NCBI GenBank assembly: GCA_027886175.1
Contig: JAJNNQ010000006.1
Coordinates: 5,952,001-6,016,000, forward strand
Direction: 5' to 3'
DNA: 64,000 nucleotides
Origin: Phylloscopus collybita
Lineage: Eukaryota > Chordata > Aves > Passeriformes > Phylloscopidae
Part shown: positions 51,934 through 62,596 of the stretch, one piece after another
Layout of the letters: the number at the start of each line of letters is the position of its first letter
Position numbering within the stretch: position 1 is the stretch's first letter
Notes under the pieces: generated by a model
Database searches by the model: none
Told to the model about the DNA's origin: nothing
What the model saw: only the letters and a program-made list of their open reading frames with translations
Program-made: the position numbers and the translations under genes

Positions 51934-52496
51934 TCACAGAAACACTTAGGTTGGAAAGGAACCTCAAGATCAACATGTCCAACTGTTAATCTTAGTCTTC
52001 CACTAAACTGTATCCCTAAGTGCCACGTGTACACATCTTTTCAATGTCTCCATGGATGGTGACTACCCTGATCAGTCTGTTACAATGCTTGACAACCCTT
52101 TTAGTGGAGAAATTTTTCCCAAGATCCAATCTAACCCCCCCTTGATGCAACTGGAGGCCATTTCCTTACGTCTTATTGCTTGTTTCTTGGGAGAAGATAC
52201 TGACCCTCCTTTCAGGTAACTGTAGAGAGTGACAGTATCACCCCTACACCTCCTTTTCTCCAGGGTTAACAACCTCAGCTCCCCCAGCCGCTCCTCACAA
52301 GACTCTCTCTAGACCTTTCAAAGCTTTGTTGCCCTTGTTGGATTTGCTCTGGAACCTCACTGTCCTACTTGAGGTGAGGAGCCCAGAACAGGACACAGGA
52401 CTCAAGGTGCGACCTCACCGGTGCCCAATACAGAGGGAAAATCATTGCCTTTTTCCTGCTGGCCCCACTGTTTCTGATACAGCTCAGGTTGCCTGC
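51934..52496 (-). mobile_element. CR1 LINE, 3' UTR and end of ORF2
   Basis: The plus strand reads the reverse complement of CR1: 'tcacagaaacacttaggttg', 'cttttagtggagaaattttt', 'ctccttttctccagggttaa' and 'gaggagcccagaacaggaca'. It ends in the coding part ('cctgctggccccactgtttc', 'gatacagctcaggttgcc'). The element is on the minus strand and extends further into ORF2 than the other copies here. Confidence 0.93.
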
Positions 52497-52880
52497 CCCT
52501 TCTCACAGAGGTGATACACTCTATATTTTTCTCTGAGTCCCAGCTGAAGCTCTCTATTCAGGCAGGCCAGTCTGCCCCTTTAGCTCATCTTTCAGCATGG
52601 GGGGACAGCCTGCTCCCATGTCTTTACGATTTCCCTCTTGAAAAACACCCAGCCTTCCTGGTGGCTATTCAGCACTGGCTCCCAAGGGACTCTCAATCAG
52701 GCTCCTAAACAGACCAAAGTGTGCTCTGCAAATTCAGGGTGATAGTTTTGATAAGCTCCCTCCTTACTTCTCCAAGAATTGAAAACTCTGTCTATTTCAT
52801 GATAATTTTGTCTAAGATGGCCTCGAATGGTTGCATCACCCACCCACCTTTCTCTCTTCACAAAGAACATGAAGCAGGTC
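52497..52880 (-). mobile_element. Second CR1-associated segment, joined to the previous one
   Basis: The sequence 'gagtcccagctgaagctct', 'ggggacagcctgctcccatg', 'gatttccctcttgaaaaaca', 'cttctccaagaattgaaaac' and 'ctctcttcacaaagaacat' is an interspersed repeat I recognise from other bird loci. I associate it with a more 5' part of CR1. The strand call is by association with the neighbouring copy. If so, the 3.5 kb or so that would normally separate the segments has been deleted, or a second element inserted here. Confidence 0.55.
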
Positions 52881-53270
52881 TCAAATCCTCTGAATGCTCA
52901 TAAAGTAGTCTTCTCATTGAGGCCACAAAGATTCTCTGACTATGACTTAAACAAAACCTTGTAATTTTGACTCTAATTTCAAGAGTTTTAAACATGGATA
53001 ATGAGGTGTTTTTTATAACAGGGTGTTTTTTACCATAGTATTGAACTTTCCTAGCCAACTCATTTGGTTGCATTCTGAAAAAAACTGATAGTTAGGAAGA
53101 CAAATTAGAAAGCCCTTACTAGTGGGTGCACAAGATAAAAGAATTGTCCAAGCCAATGTTGCAAAGAATTAAAGCTCTGAGATAAACTGAGGTAAAGAAG
53201 CAAACGAAACCAGGCACAGTTTTATGTAAGTATTTGAACTTCAAATGCTCTGATCTGTGGTGGTGAGTCG

Positions 53271-53419
53271 ATTTTTTTTTGTGTGTGTGGTTTTTTTTTT
53301 TTTTTTTTTTTTTTTGTTTTTTTTTTGTTTTTTTTTTTTGTTTTTTTGTTTTTTTTTTTTTTTTTTTGTTGGTGTGGTTTGGTTTGGTTTTTTTTGTGGA
53401 TTTTTTTTCTTTTTGTCTC
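53271..53419 (+). repeat. Long T-rich low-complexity tract
   Basis: About 150 bases are nearly all T with scattered G (runs of up to 25 T), ending in 'ggtttggttt' units. Assembly length here should be treated with caution. On the minus strand it gives an artefactual poly-Lys frame. Confidence 0.93.
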
Positions 53420-54848
53420 TTTAAAAAGGAAAAGTTTAAAAAATAATTATTATTTTCAGGGCAGTTACCAACCTGTAATGATTTTGTTTTCAAAGCATTA
53501 AGGCCAAGCTATTTGCATTCATCTATGATAAAGGGAAAATAAAATCTGTCAACAAGTCATAAAAAACAACAATAAATTAGTCTGTCATCACATAATACAA
53601 AAAGTTAAGTCCTACAGTAACAACTTATGCTGAGATAATGCAGAGATAATGCATGAGGAGAACTAAATTCTGTGGAATACTAGGAATAAGGATTTTAATG
53701 TTAGAATGAAAATAAACTATTAAAAGACACAGAAAAGAGAATTTTGAATGTACTATGTGACATGTTGTCAAATGAAGGATCTGTAAAAAGAAACTGAATA
53801 AAAGAGCCAAGATGTTTACTAAATATCAACAAAAATGAAATGTATTCTAAACATATAAAAATGGAATTTGAGAAGGCAACTCTGATTAAATGAAAGTAAA
53901 CAAGCTGGAACAAGGAGGAAAGGTCTTTCTATAAATTGCTTTACTTTGGGAATATGTCTTGATCAAATGAGATGGTTACATAAGACTGTCAAAAGGCACC
54001 ATTAAACCTATTACCCACAGACTGCTCAGCTACCATATAATCAAAGTGTGTTAAAGGATTCTTTTTGATAACACTGGCATTAAAAGATATCATCAGACTC
54101 AGTTATTACTGTCTTTAATAGAACCACAAGTAATATGAGGTGAAATGTGCTCAGTAAGATCAACATGTTGCTCATCATGGCTGAGGTTTGTTCTGTCATA
54201 TTGCTTTTAAACAGACTGTTTATTTCATTTAATAGTTATAAAGAAATACCATCCAATGAGAATGTTCTGATTTATCCTTCAAGTAGTTGGTAGAAAAGAT
54301 GGCATTAAGTCAGTCTTTCATCTCAGTTCTATTTTCATCTTTTTTTTTTTTGCTAATATGTCAGTGAACAAACTAATAAAAAAATCCAAATTCAAATACA
54401 GCTCAAATCCATCCTAACATGCCTTAGCAAGCTGTCATTTACTTCCACCAAGCATATAAAACACTGCATCAAATTAGTCTGCTCTTACAATCTCTAGAAG
54501 AAAATGAAAGTTAAAAAAAACCCCTCGTTGCAAGGTTTCGTCTTTCAAGTCAATTGTGAGAAATGAATCCATAGCAATTAGCAATGAAGCATTAAAGAAT
54601 TGCAAGAATTTCACCCAAATTACCTTTCCAAATAGATTCAAAGCTGAAGATCTTGAAACTGAAACACGGCAGTCTTTTGAGTGAATTGGTGCAAATAATG
54701 TGTCAATGGGACGTTTTGGGAAATAAATGATTGTCAAGGACAGTGGTTGATAAGTAATTGATTTTCAGTTTTGTAATCAAAGAATTAGTTCTGATTGGAA
54801 GCAAACAATGACTCTTCTCTTTTTTTTCACTAAAATGAAAAGGTAGAA

Positions 54849-54877
54849 TATATTATATATATTATATATATAATAAT
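54849..54877 (+). repeat. AT-rich simple repeat
   Basis: Alternating TATAT and TATTA strings (tatattatatatattatata) form a self-complementary tract. Confidence 0.85.
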
Positions 54878-56944
54878 TTTTAAAAAAATCTTATATCATT
54901 ATATTCAAGATGTATTTTAAAACAAGAAATAAAATAAAAGTGTTTGTCTACTTTAATTAGCTCATTACCAAACTACAAGTTAATTTTCTATATTGGCTAT
55001 GATCTGCTTCGACATAAATGGGAACCCAAATGCCTAGCTTATATGTTGATATATGTGTTTAGACAATTAAATGTAGGTGAACTCTATCCTGCCTTTCCAT
55101 CATACACAGTTAAGTCTATTAGGATGAACAGCAACCCTTTCCTACTTCTAGGTGGAATGAATCATTCTGTGGAGGTTTCTCTGTTTACTTCTATGGCAAG
55201 ATGTTAAGTGAGATCTCTTAAAAAGTGGCTCTCAGACTGGAAATTCCCCTGTCAGGATGATATTGACTCCTGGCTACATGTAATTACCATTGACACAATT
55301 TCATGTCATACATGGGAGAAAGTGAACACAACCCTTTGCAGAATATTCCAAAAAGCAAGAATGAAAGCATTTATCTGAACAGGGGGCCCAGACATCAAGA
55401 AGCAAGGAAAGATTTTGAACTTTGATCTTGCATATAGTGGATGAATACTCTTGTTCTTGGAAACTGTGTAAAAGACTGGGATCATCATACCATCTTTTAA
55501 TTTTTGGGAAAAAAAAGAACTGTTGACATTTTTCAGTGAAGCCAACTTCCCTCCCCTAAAATTTCTATAGGATCAAGCAGAATGTTTTTTATCAAAACAA
55601 ATTTAATTATTAAATATATATATGTATTCCAAAAACATTGCAATACTAAATGAGAATAGACTCCCTATCAGCTCATTTTTCCTTCATGTGATCAAAACGT
55701 AGCCTGCCACTCAAATCTTCTGTATTTTATTAATTTTGAAAATGATTCCATGTTGCATCAGCAAAATATTTAATGAATTCAGCTCACCCAAAAGCATTAC
55801 CATTAATTTCTTGCATGATTTTTATTAATTTGATCCTACTGCACATGAACAGCTTGATCAGAACTGATGTGAAATGATGTCTGCTTGAAAAGTTGTGAAA
55901 ATTTGCATAGGCAGAAAATAATTAGCAAAGCTGGTACTAAGCTAAACCTCTTACTTTGAATAAGTTCTCAGAAACCAATTTTTGCCTCATATACTGATTA
56001 CAATTTGCAAGCAGTCACCCCTTTTATTACACTCTGTTGCTTGCTCAGAGAAAAATGCCATGCTATGAACTGCTAACATCACTTCCCACAGTAGCTGTGG
56101 TCTCCTTGGGGTTCTTTTGGCCAAGTACCAAACTACCTCTGCCTGTGACATTTTGTTTGATAACATCATAAAGTGGTAATGCCATGGAATGTATACATAG
56201 CAGTATGCACTAATAAAGTGTTTATCCTTTAATGTCTCCCAGATGCTTGCCTATAGCTTTTTCCAGAAGTAAAGAGAATGTGTTGGCTGGATGTGATCTT
56301 GTGTTTATATTGTCTGCTGGGTCTATGTGATAAGTCACATTCTCTCCTCCTTTGCTTTTGTACAATCAGTAAAGCAAGTGCTGCCTTAAAGGTCTGTTCC
56401 TCTACGTGTAACAAATGCCAGGTCCATTAAATAGCTGGGATCAAATGGTAATAAAACTGGAGAAGAAAAGAACCTCATTGAGGGAAAAGCAGTCAATAAT
56501 TTCTGTGTGACATGAAATTACAAAATTCTGTGAGACTCGTAATGTTTAACTCCAGGAGTTTTGCGGTTATTAGAATGAACAGAAGAGTTCCCAAATTTAG
56601 GATAACATTCAAGACATGATATGTTTATTCTGCCATTCACTAAGAAAGGGCAAGAGGCTTGGGATTCTTTATTACTTGCCTTTTGACACTGTTATTTATG
56701 GTAGTTGAGACAGGTGCAAATGGCAGATGTTGTGACTACCTTTGTACTTACAGTTTGGACAGCTGTAAATCACCAGCAGAATCAGCGAGTGCTGTGGCAT
56801 AGTAGAAAATTGAAGCCCTGGCTCTTTACCCAGGTAGGAGTATCTGTCCAGATAAGTCTGAAGAAAAAAAAAAATCAATCAAAATATTCTTACAAGTCAG
56901 TAAAATGGAAATATAATGTTAGAAGTTTTTCATTGTTTACTCTG

Positions 56945-57527
56945 TGTGCTGGTTTTGGCTGGCATAGAGTTAAGTGCCTTCAGAGTAGCTGGTATGGAGC
57001 TATGTTATGGATTTGTGACCAAAACTGTGCTAATATCACAGCGATGCTTTAGTTACTGCTGAGCAGCCTCAAGGCTTTTCTCTTTCTCACTCCACCTCAG
57101 CAGTGAGGAGGCTGGGTGTGCACAAGAAGCTGGGAGAGGACACAGCCAGGACAGCTGAGCCCAAGTGACCAAAGGGAAATTCCAGACCATATGGCATCAT
57201 GTTCAGCATATAGAGCTGTGGGTAGAAGAAGGGAGGGGGAGACATTTGGAGTGATGGCCTTTGCCTCCCAAATCACTGTTACACATGGTGGAGCCCTGCT
57301 TTCCTGGGGACGGCTGAACACCTGTCGGCCCATGGAAAGTGGTGAATGAATTCCTTGTTTTGCTTGTGCAAAAACCAAAAGCTTTGCTTTACCTATTGAA
57401 CTGCCTTTATCTCAACCTGTGAGTTTTCTGACTTTTGCTTTTCTCATTTTCTCTTTCATTTTCATGCATGAGGAGTAGGTGAACAGTTGTGTGATGCTTA
57501 GTTGCCAGTTGGAGTTAAACCAAAATA
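56945..57527 (+). mobile_element. Solo LTR, ERVL family (GGERVL-like)
   Basis: The LTR runs from TGTGCTGGTTTTGGCTGGCA to ...GGAGTTAAACCAAAATA, about 583 bp. Family landmarks in order are 'agtagctggtatggagctat', 'tttagttactgctgagcagc', 'cagccaggacagctgagccc', a worn TATA element (TATAGAG, 57209-57215), 'gaacacctgtcggcccatgg' and 'acctattgaactgcctttat' (polyadenylation signal ATTAAA mutated to ATTGAA). Flanking pentamers ctctg (56940-56944) and ctttg (57528-57532) differ at one base, a plausible 5-bp target duplication. Internal viral genes are absent. Frames at 57097-57378 on both strands are shadows. Confidence 0.93.
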
Positions 57528-58699
57528 CTTTGTCATGAGATACCAGGTAATATTTTTGAAAAAGTTTAAATGCTTTTCAAGTACTCTTTCAATTGCAATA
57601 CAGACATTTAGGCCCAGACCATTTACGCTTGTCAAAGCACTTCACAGTGAATGCAATTTATTCTGTGTCTGTTATAACAGCATCTGCCAGCACAGTTATC
57701 ATCATCAAGGATGTGATCTTTGGTTGACAGCAGAAACTTCCATTATACAAACAGTTGTATGTCAACACTGAACTTTTGCTGAATTAGCTAATTTTACTTG
57801 AAAGGACTGGAAGAGAAAATGTTAGTGTAGGCACTGACTTGTCAGGATGACACCAAATACCTTCAGGTCTGAATTTTTCCTAGTCCAAAAATAGTTTCAA
57901 ATGTGTGCATCCTATTTTACAAAAGTTCAGAACTGCAACAGCTCACTGTGCAAGATCCAGGACAGGGTTGTGGGTCTTCAGGTTTACCTGTGGAATGTCT
58001 AAGTGTTATGGACATGGTCCTTCAGAGTCCCACATCCCATATTAATATGCCTCCCTGTGCACAGTCTCTGAGACACTTTGGAAAAAAATCCACACAGCCA
58101 GCACCTTGATCAAATTGTAGCTTCAAGTCAACTTTCTTATGGGAAAGCTTTTCTGAGAGAGCCACTAAATACCAAGTACGGGGACAATCCACAAATGCCA
58201 CCTGCTGCGTATCTTGCACTACGCAGTGCAAGAACATAACTTTGTCTTCTGGAGAGCCACAGGTAAACAAGGATGATGCAAAGCTCATAATCTTTATTTA
58301 AAACGCCACCTTTTTGGAGTGGCAGAAACAGTAGCATTCTGATTCACTAACAAACATATATAATGACAACAAATATCAAACGAACAAGAGATTAATTTGT
58401 CTGTAGTACCTGAGGGGATCAAATCACCTGTTTCTACCTGTCATGTAGGAGGATATAGATACTTTTCACCTGTTGCACTGTAGCTGTGAAAAAGATGATA
58501 CTATGTTGAAGAACAAACAACAATCTGATGGTCAGGATTACCAGCTACAGGGGAAAGAGAAACATCATGAGCTATATTTTGATTGCCTCGGATTAAGACT
58601 TTTCAAGAAGATTTGTCGTTGTCATATGCAAACTTTTTGTTCAGTTCTGAAAAGAACCAGATGAAATATAATCACTATTCATATGCAGACAGTCAGTTT
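57528..58699. other. Unique DNA, no established gene
   Basis: A minus-strand frame of 88 codons (58022-58288) is preceded by an acceptor-like 'cctgtggctctccag' but has no good donor and no recognisable domain. A small hairpin lies inside it. I do not call a gene. Confidence 0.5.
58212..58233. repeat. 9-bp hairpin
   Basis: tcttgcact and its exact complement agtgcaaga flank the loop acgc. The stem does not extend beyond 9 bp, so it is too short to be a microRNA precursor. Confidence 0.75.
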
Positions 58700-58746
58700 A
58701 AACGACCTAACAGGTCCCTTTTGGCCTTTATTTCTGTAGTTCTATA
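58700..58746 (+). mobile_element. Ancient CR1 3' end remnant
   Basis: 'cgacctaacaggtccctttt', 'ggcctttatttctgtagttc' and 'tatatg' correspond to the CR1 3' end of older subfamilies (gacctaataggtccctt...ggcctt...ttctatgattctatg). Only about 45 bases remain recognisable. Confidence 0.5.
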
Positions 58747-59025
58747 TGCCAAAGCATTAATATTAACTGGAAATTATCAAGTAGAGTGAATAAGTTTGAT
58801 AATATTTATTTTACACTGGCCTAGATAAGAGTTAAATAGAGGTGAAACATTTAAATATATGAAGAGCTAAAAATAAAGTAAACAATATATATTTGCATTA
58901 TTCCTGTGTTCTCCTCAAAACACTTAGTGTCAACTTACTTTAAAAGATATTTAATGTTTGAGGAAAGCACTGCCTAAAAAATAACAAAAAAAGAGTATAT
59001 TTTCTGTACTGAGGATAAAGTAACA

Positions 59026-59070
59026 ATTATGATCAGCTGGGTTTTTCTAGAAAAAAAAGCTGATCATAAT
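59026..59070. repeat. 45-base near-palindrome with 13-bp arms
   Basis: attatgatcagct at 59026-59038 is the exact reverse complement of agctgatcataat at 59058-59070. The inner part (tttttctagaaaaa) is itself self-complementary. It lies just ahead of a minus-strand CR1 and next to a second hairpin. Confidence 0.85.
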
Positions 59071-59085
59071 CATAATCATAAAAAC

Positions 59086-59111
59086 CCCTTTTTACCTTTA
59101 GGTAAAAAGGG
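59086..59111. repeat. Hairpin with 11-bp arms at a CR1 3' end
   Basis: ccctttttacc at 59086-59096 is the exact reverse complement of ggtaaaaaggg at 59101-59111, with loop ttta. The right arm leads straight into the CR1 block 'gacctaaaaggtcatcc', where a normal CR1 would read 'ggttggaagggacc'. The left arm may therefore be a short inverted copy of CR1 sequence. Confidence 0.88.
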
Positions 59112-59600
59112 ACCTAAAAGGTCATCCAGCCCCCCTGCCATGGTCAGGATACAACTTCCACTAGTTCAGGTTGCTCAAAGCCCTATCCAACCTGGCCTTG
59201 AACACTTCCAGGGATGTGGCATCCATGAGCTCTCTGAGCAACCTGTTCCAATGCCTCACCACCCTCCCAGTAAAAAATTTCCTCCTAATATCTAAACTAA
59301 TCCTACTCTCTTTCAGTTCCTCTTTACCCTGTCACTATATTCCCTTGTCCAAATTCCCTCTCCAGCTCTCTTGTAAGCCCCTTTCAGGTACTGGAAATCT
59401 GTTCTAACCTCTCACCAGAGTCTTCTCTTCTCCACAGTGGTCAACTCAACTTTCTCAGCCTGTCTTCATAGGAGACCTGCTCCACCTCTGATCATCTTGG
59501 TGCCTCTCCTCTGGACTCATTCCTAAAGGTCGATATCCTTCCTTTTCCAAGGACCCCAGAGCTAAATGCGGCATTGAAGGTGGTGTCTCCTGAGAGCATA
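59105..59600 (-). mobile_element. CR1 LINE 3' part, about 495 bp
   Basis: The plus strand carries the reverse complement of CR1: 'gtcatccagcccccctgcca', 'ttccactagttcaggttgct', 'ttgaacacttccagggatgt', 'ctcagcctgtcttcatagga' and 'gaccccagagctaaatgcgg'. The expected 3' tail (aatcatagaatggtttggg) is replaced by 'aatcataatcataaaaacc' and a hairpin. The element is on the minus strand and 5'-truncated at 59600. Frames at 59029-59407 are antisense shadows. Confidence 0.95.
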
Positions 59601-60175
59601 TAATATCTTTTATTTTATAACTAAACAGGGCAGGAGATGATTATTAACTCCTTAAATGTCTTTATTAAAAGGGGAAAGCTCAAGAGATTGCCTACGCCTT
59701 TGCTGCTGCTCCCTCAATCACGGCCAAGGAGAAGGCCTGAATCGATTCTGCTGTTCACGCTGCAAAGCCAGGAGTTCAGCCTCACAGACCTTCCCAGGAA
59801 CTCGTTGGGCCGATTTTAGTCCAGGGTTGTCTTTCTTTCCGAGGGCCTTTAGATTATGGTGAGCAGGTGAAAAGGGTTTACAGATGGCTGGCAAGACAGC
59901 TTCATGTCTTGTCAGCTGGGTGGCATTCTTTATGGGTCTGGATTATGTGCTGACTCATTGTTGCTAGGGGTTTTTGGTGTTAATTATAGTAAACATTCTG
60001 CAAGGCTTCATGGGGGTCTCTGTGATTTCCATAACGGGCATCAGTTTCAACTTGACAGGCTGGCAGGGGGTAGGCAGGAAGCAGGAAGGCAGGCAGGGAG
60101 CAGGAAGCAGGAAGAGAGGCAGACAGAGCAGGCAGGGAGCAGCAAAACCTCGGCAACAGGTAAGAGCTTACAAAA
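59601..60175 (-). mobile_element. Probable ERV LTR, family not identified
   Basis: On the minus strand the block has LTR architecture. A CA/GC-rich U3 is followed by a TATA-like 'ctaaaatcggcc' near 59808-59819 and an AATAAA signal at 59661-59666 about 150 bases further on. A short U5-like tail then ends near 59630. CpGs are retained (atcgattc, ttcacgctg, actcgttgggccg), unlike in the surrounding DNA, arguing for a more recent arrival. Its sequence differs from the ERVL LTRs in this window and recalls passerine ERV LTRs. Exact ends and a target duplication were not found. It lies directly after a truncated CR1. Frames at 59637-60360 on both strands are not genes. Confidence 0.5.
60061..60142 (+). 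repeat. Purine-rich minisatellite-like tract
   Basis: Irregular units of the type caggaagcaggaaggcagg and caggcagggag repeat over about 80 bases inside the probable LTR. Copies are imperfect. Confidence 0.8.
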
Positions 60176-62040
60176 CTGGGACTTGGGTTACAAACTGGGT
60201 ACAAACTATACAAGATAACAATATGCATAACATCAACAGAACATCCAGAGTCTTTAACACTTTTGAAGTAACCATCTACATAACATTCAACATACAACTA
60301 GGAGTCATAGAGTTCCACCCACATCATTTTATGCCTGATCTGGAGAGGGGAGACAACTGAATCAAATGATTAATTTTTGATGTGTAAGCTGAGTCTAATA
60401 GAAGAGATATGCTTTATAATGTTTTGTTGCAGGATATGGGCAGTCCTTTGCATGGAACAGGATTGGTAACCACAGTTAGTATATTGATTTAAAAAATAAG
60501 ATACATGCAGTGCTTTTTGTCATTATTACTCAAGACTGTGCTTAAACCAATGACCTTGTGTGCATAAGTCAGTACTAATAAGATCTCTCAAATGATCACT
60601 AGCAATCCGATGGTTGACTTCCTTTATTAAAATCAGTAAGACCTTCTTAGTCTGGGTAGGAATGGGATTTCAGTAGGTGCATATAACACTGTCAAGTTGA
60701 TTTACTTGTTTTCCTTCAGAGACAGCTCTGCCAATAATCTCCACAGAGCATGGATTCCAAGCAGCAAACTGAGCAGTAGAAATCTGAGTATGGAAGAAAG
60801 AGGAGTTTGTTGTGTGGGATTGCATTATACAAAGAGCCTTGATATGAGCTAGTTCCCAAACTTGTCCTAGTAACCAGGGTTCAATCTATGCCATCAGTAA
60901 GAAGGTTAGATGGACTTCAGTAAGCTAAAAATTCACTTAAAAGGGAATATATTAACTATATTTAGGGACTGTAACTGTAATCAGATCTATGATGAAACTG
61001 AGTGTGAGACAAAACAATCACATCAATTTAATTTATCAAAATGAAAAATGGCCATGAACTTCAAATATTTTAAGATCAGAAGTCACTGTTTGAAGTGCTG
61101 GCTAATATAGATCGTAGGACTTTCATGAATTAATAAGCATTGACTTCTATGAGACTAAGACCTTTATGTTTTCCCTGTCACATGTAACTGCTGAAATCAC
61201 CAGATCAGAAAGAAATTTAAGATATTTTTCAGTTCATTCACTTCAAACTTTTCAATGTTATTTGCAGTCCACTGCATCAATGTCATATGCTTCTATACAG
61301 GGAACTCATATGCCCTTTCTCATCTGGGGTCTTTCAAGAGCATAATTCTCATTCGCTCCAGGTAACTATGTAACTATGTGAAAATAAAAATTATAGCAAA
61401 CTGATATCTCACAGAGAAAGGGAGGGAGAAGAAAAACAAGATAGACATGGAATGGCATAAATGTTTTCTCTTGTCTCTGGATTGGTTTGCAGGCTAATGG
61501 GATCTAAGCAGGTGAGAAAGAAAACATGCTTATCTTTTTTAAAAGGTCATTGCAACAGACATCTCTGGATTGCTTTTTACAAATTATTCTTCTTTCACAT
61601 TTTTAAAGGGAACTGAGATATTCAGTATGCAAAAGTGGGAGGAGCCTTTTATCCAAACAATTCAAAAGTGGATACCTTTGTGACAATAATGAATACTGAG
61701 ATTATGTGGAAGTTCTTCCCATGTATGTTCCATTTGCTTGTGCAGACCTGAAAGTACAGGGAAATCTGTACCTGAACAAGATGCAGTTGCATTTACTGAC
61801 TACTACTGGATTTGTATTTCTTTATTTATTCTTTTTTTTTAATTTATTTTTAATAGTTTTGTAAAAAGATGTAAAGTTTGTAAAGTTTAGGACCCACAGC
61901 AACTTGTGGCAACTAATTCAATATGTTAAATACTTACCATATGAAAACATTCCTCTTTTATTTATTTTGAATCATCTTCTTGATCATTAAACTTGATGAT
62001 CTAGTTTATTTGATCATTTCTTATATGGACCTTTTCTTTT
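60176..62040. other. Unique AT-rich DNA, no gene seen
   Basis: No repeat family, exon or RNA gene was recognised. The sequence just after the probable LTR (60176-60360) may belong to the same insertion, but I could not show this. Confidence 0.55.
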
Positions 62041-62596
62041 TTTTATTGGATATGTTTGAGCTAGTGATAATTTTTCTTCACAACAGCATGTATGGTGCTG
62101 GGAATTTGTGATCCAAATAGGGTGGATAACACAGGGATGATTTAGCTACTGCTGAGCAGTGCTTGCACAGTCAAGGCCTTTTCTGCCTCTCACCCCATCC
62201 CAACAGTGAGGAGGCTGAGTGTGCTCAGGAAACTATGAAGGCACATAGCCAGGACAGCTGCCCCCAGCTGACCAAATGGATATTCCGTACATATGGCATC
62301 ATGCTCCGTGATAAAAGCTTGGGAAGGAATGAGTTAATGGCTGTGGAGTTTGTTTTCTCAAGTAACTGTTAAGTATGCTGAGATTCTGCTTTTCTGAAGG
62401 TGGCTGCGCACCCATTTGTAGGTGAATTTCTTGTTTTGAGTGTGCAGCTTTGCTTCACTCATTAAACTGTCTTTATCTTGGTCCATGCTACCTCAGCTTT
62501 TGCTGCTCAGATTTTCTCCCTCGTCCCACTGAAGGAGGTGGTGAGTGAGTGACCTGGTGGGTGCTTAGCTGCTGATTGGGGTAACCCACCACAACT
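62041..62596 (+). mobile_element. Solo LTR, ERVL family (GGERVL-like), older copy
   Basis: It aligns by landmarks with the LTR at 56.9 kb: 'aatttttcttcacaacagca', 'tttagctactgctgagcagt', 'agccaggacagctgccccca', 'atggcatcatgctccg', a TATA-like 'gataaaagc' at 62310-62318, the polyadenylation-type ATTAAA at 62461-62466, and the end 'gctgattggggtaacccacc'. The first 30 bases are badly eroded, so the left edge is approximate. No target duplication could be shown. There is no internal viral sequence. The frame at 62163-62372 is a shadow. Confidence 0.9.

Larger units (their letters stand above)
52881..56944. other. AT-rich DNA with T-rich tract, no gene seen
   Basis: The T-rich tract and AT repeat are annotated separately. 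The region 55700-55900 ('gttgcatcagcaaaatattt', 'agcattaccattaatttc') is complex sequence with homeodomain-like cores and could be a conserved element. The frame at 53119-53493 is low-complexity translation (Lys-rich) and not a gene. Confidence 0.5.

Noticed and set aside
53119..53493. Lys-rich 124-codon minus-strand protein
   Set aside because: The frame is a translation of the T-rich tract read in reverse and has no gene-like structure.
58212..58233. Hairpin as a microRNA precursor
   Set aside because: The stem is 9 bp and pairing stops outside it. A precursor needs a stem of about 25 bp or more.
58022..58288. Minus-strand 88-codon frame after an acceptor-like site
   Set aside because: The acceptor is reasonable, but there is no good donor, no domain, and the flanks give no gene context.
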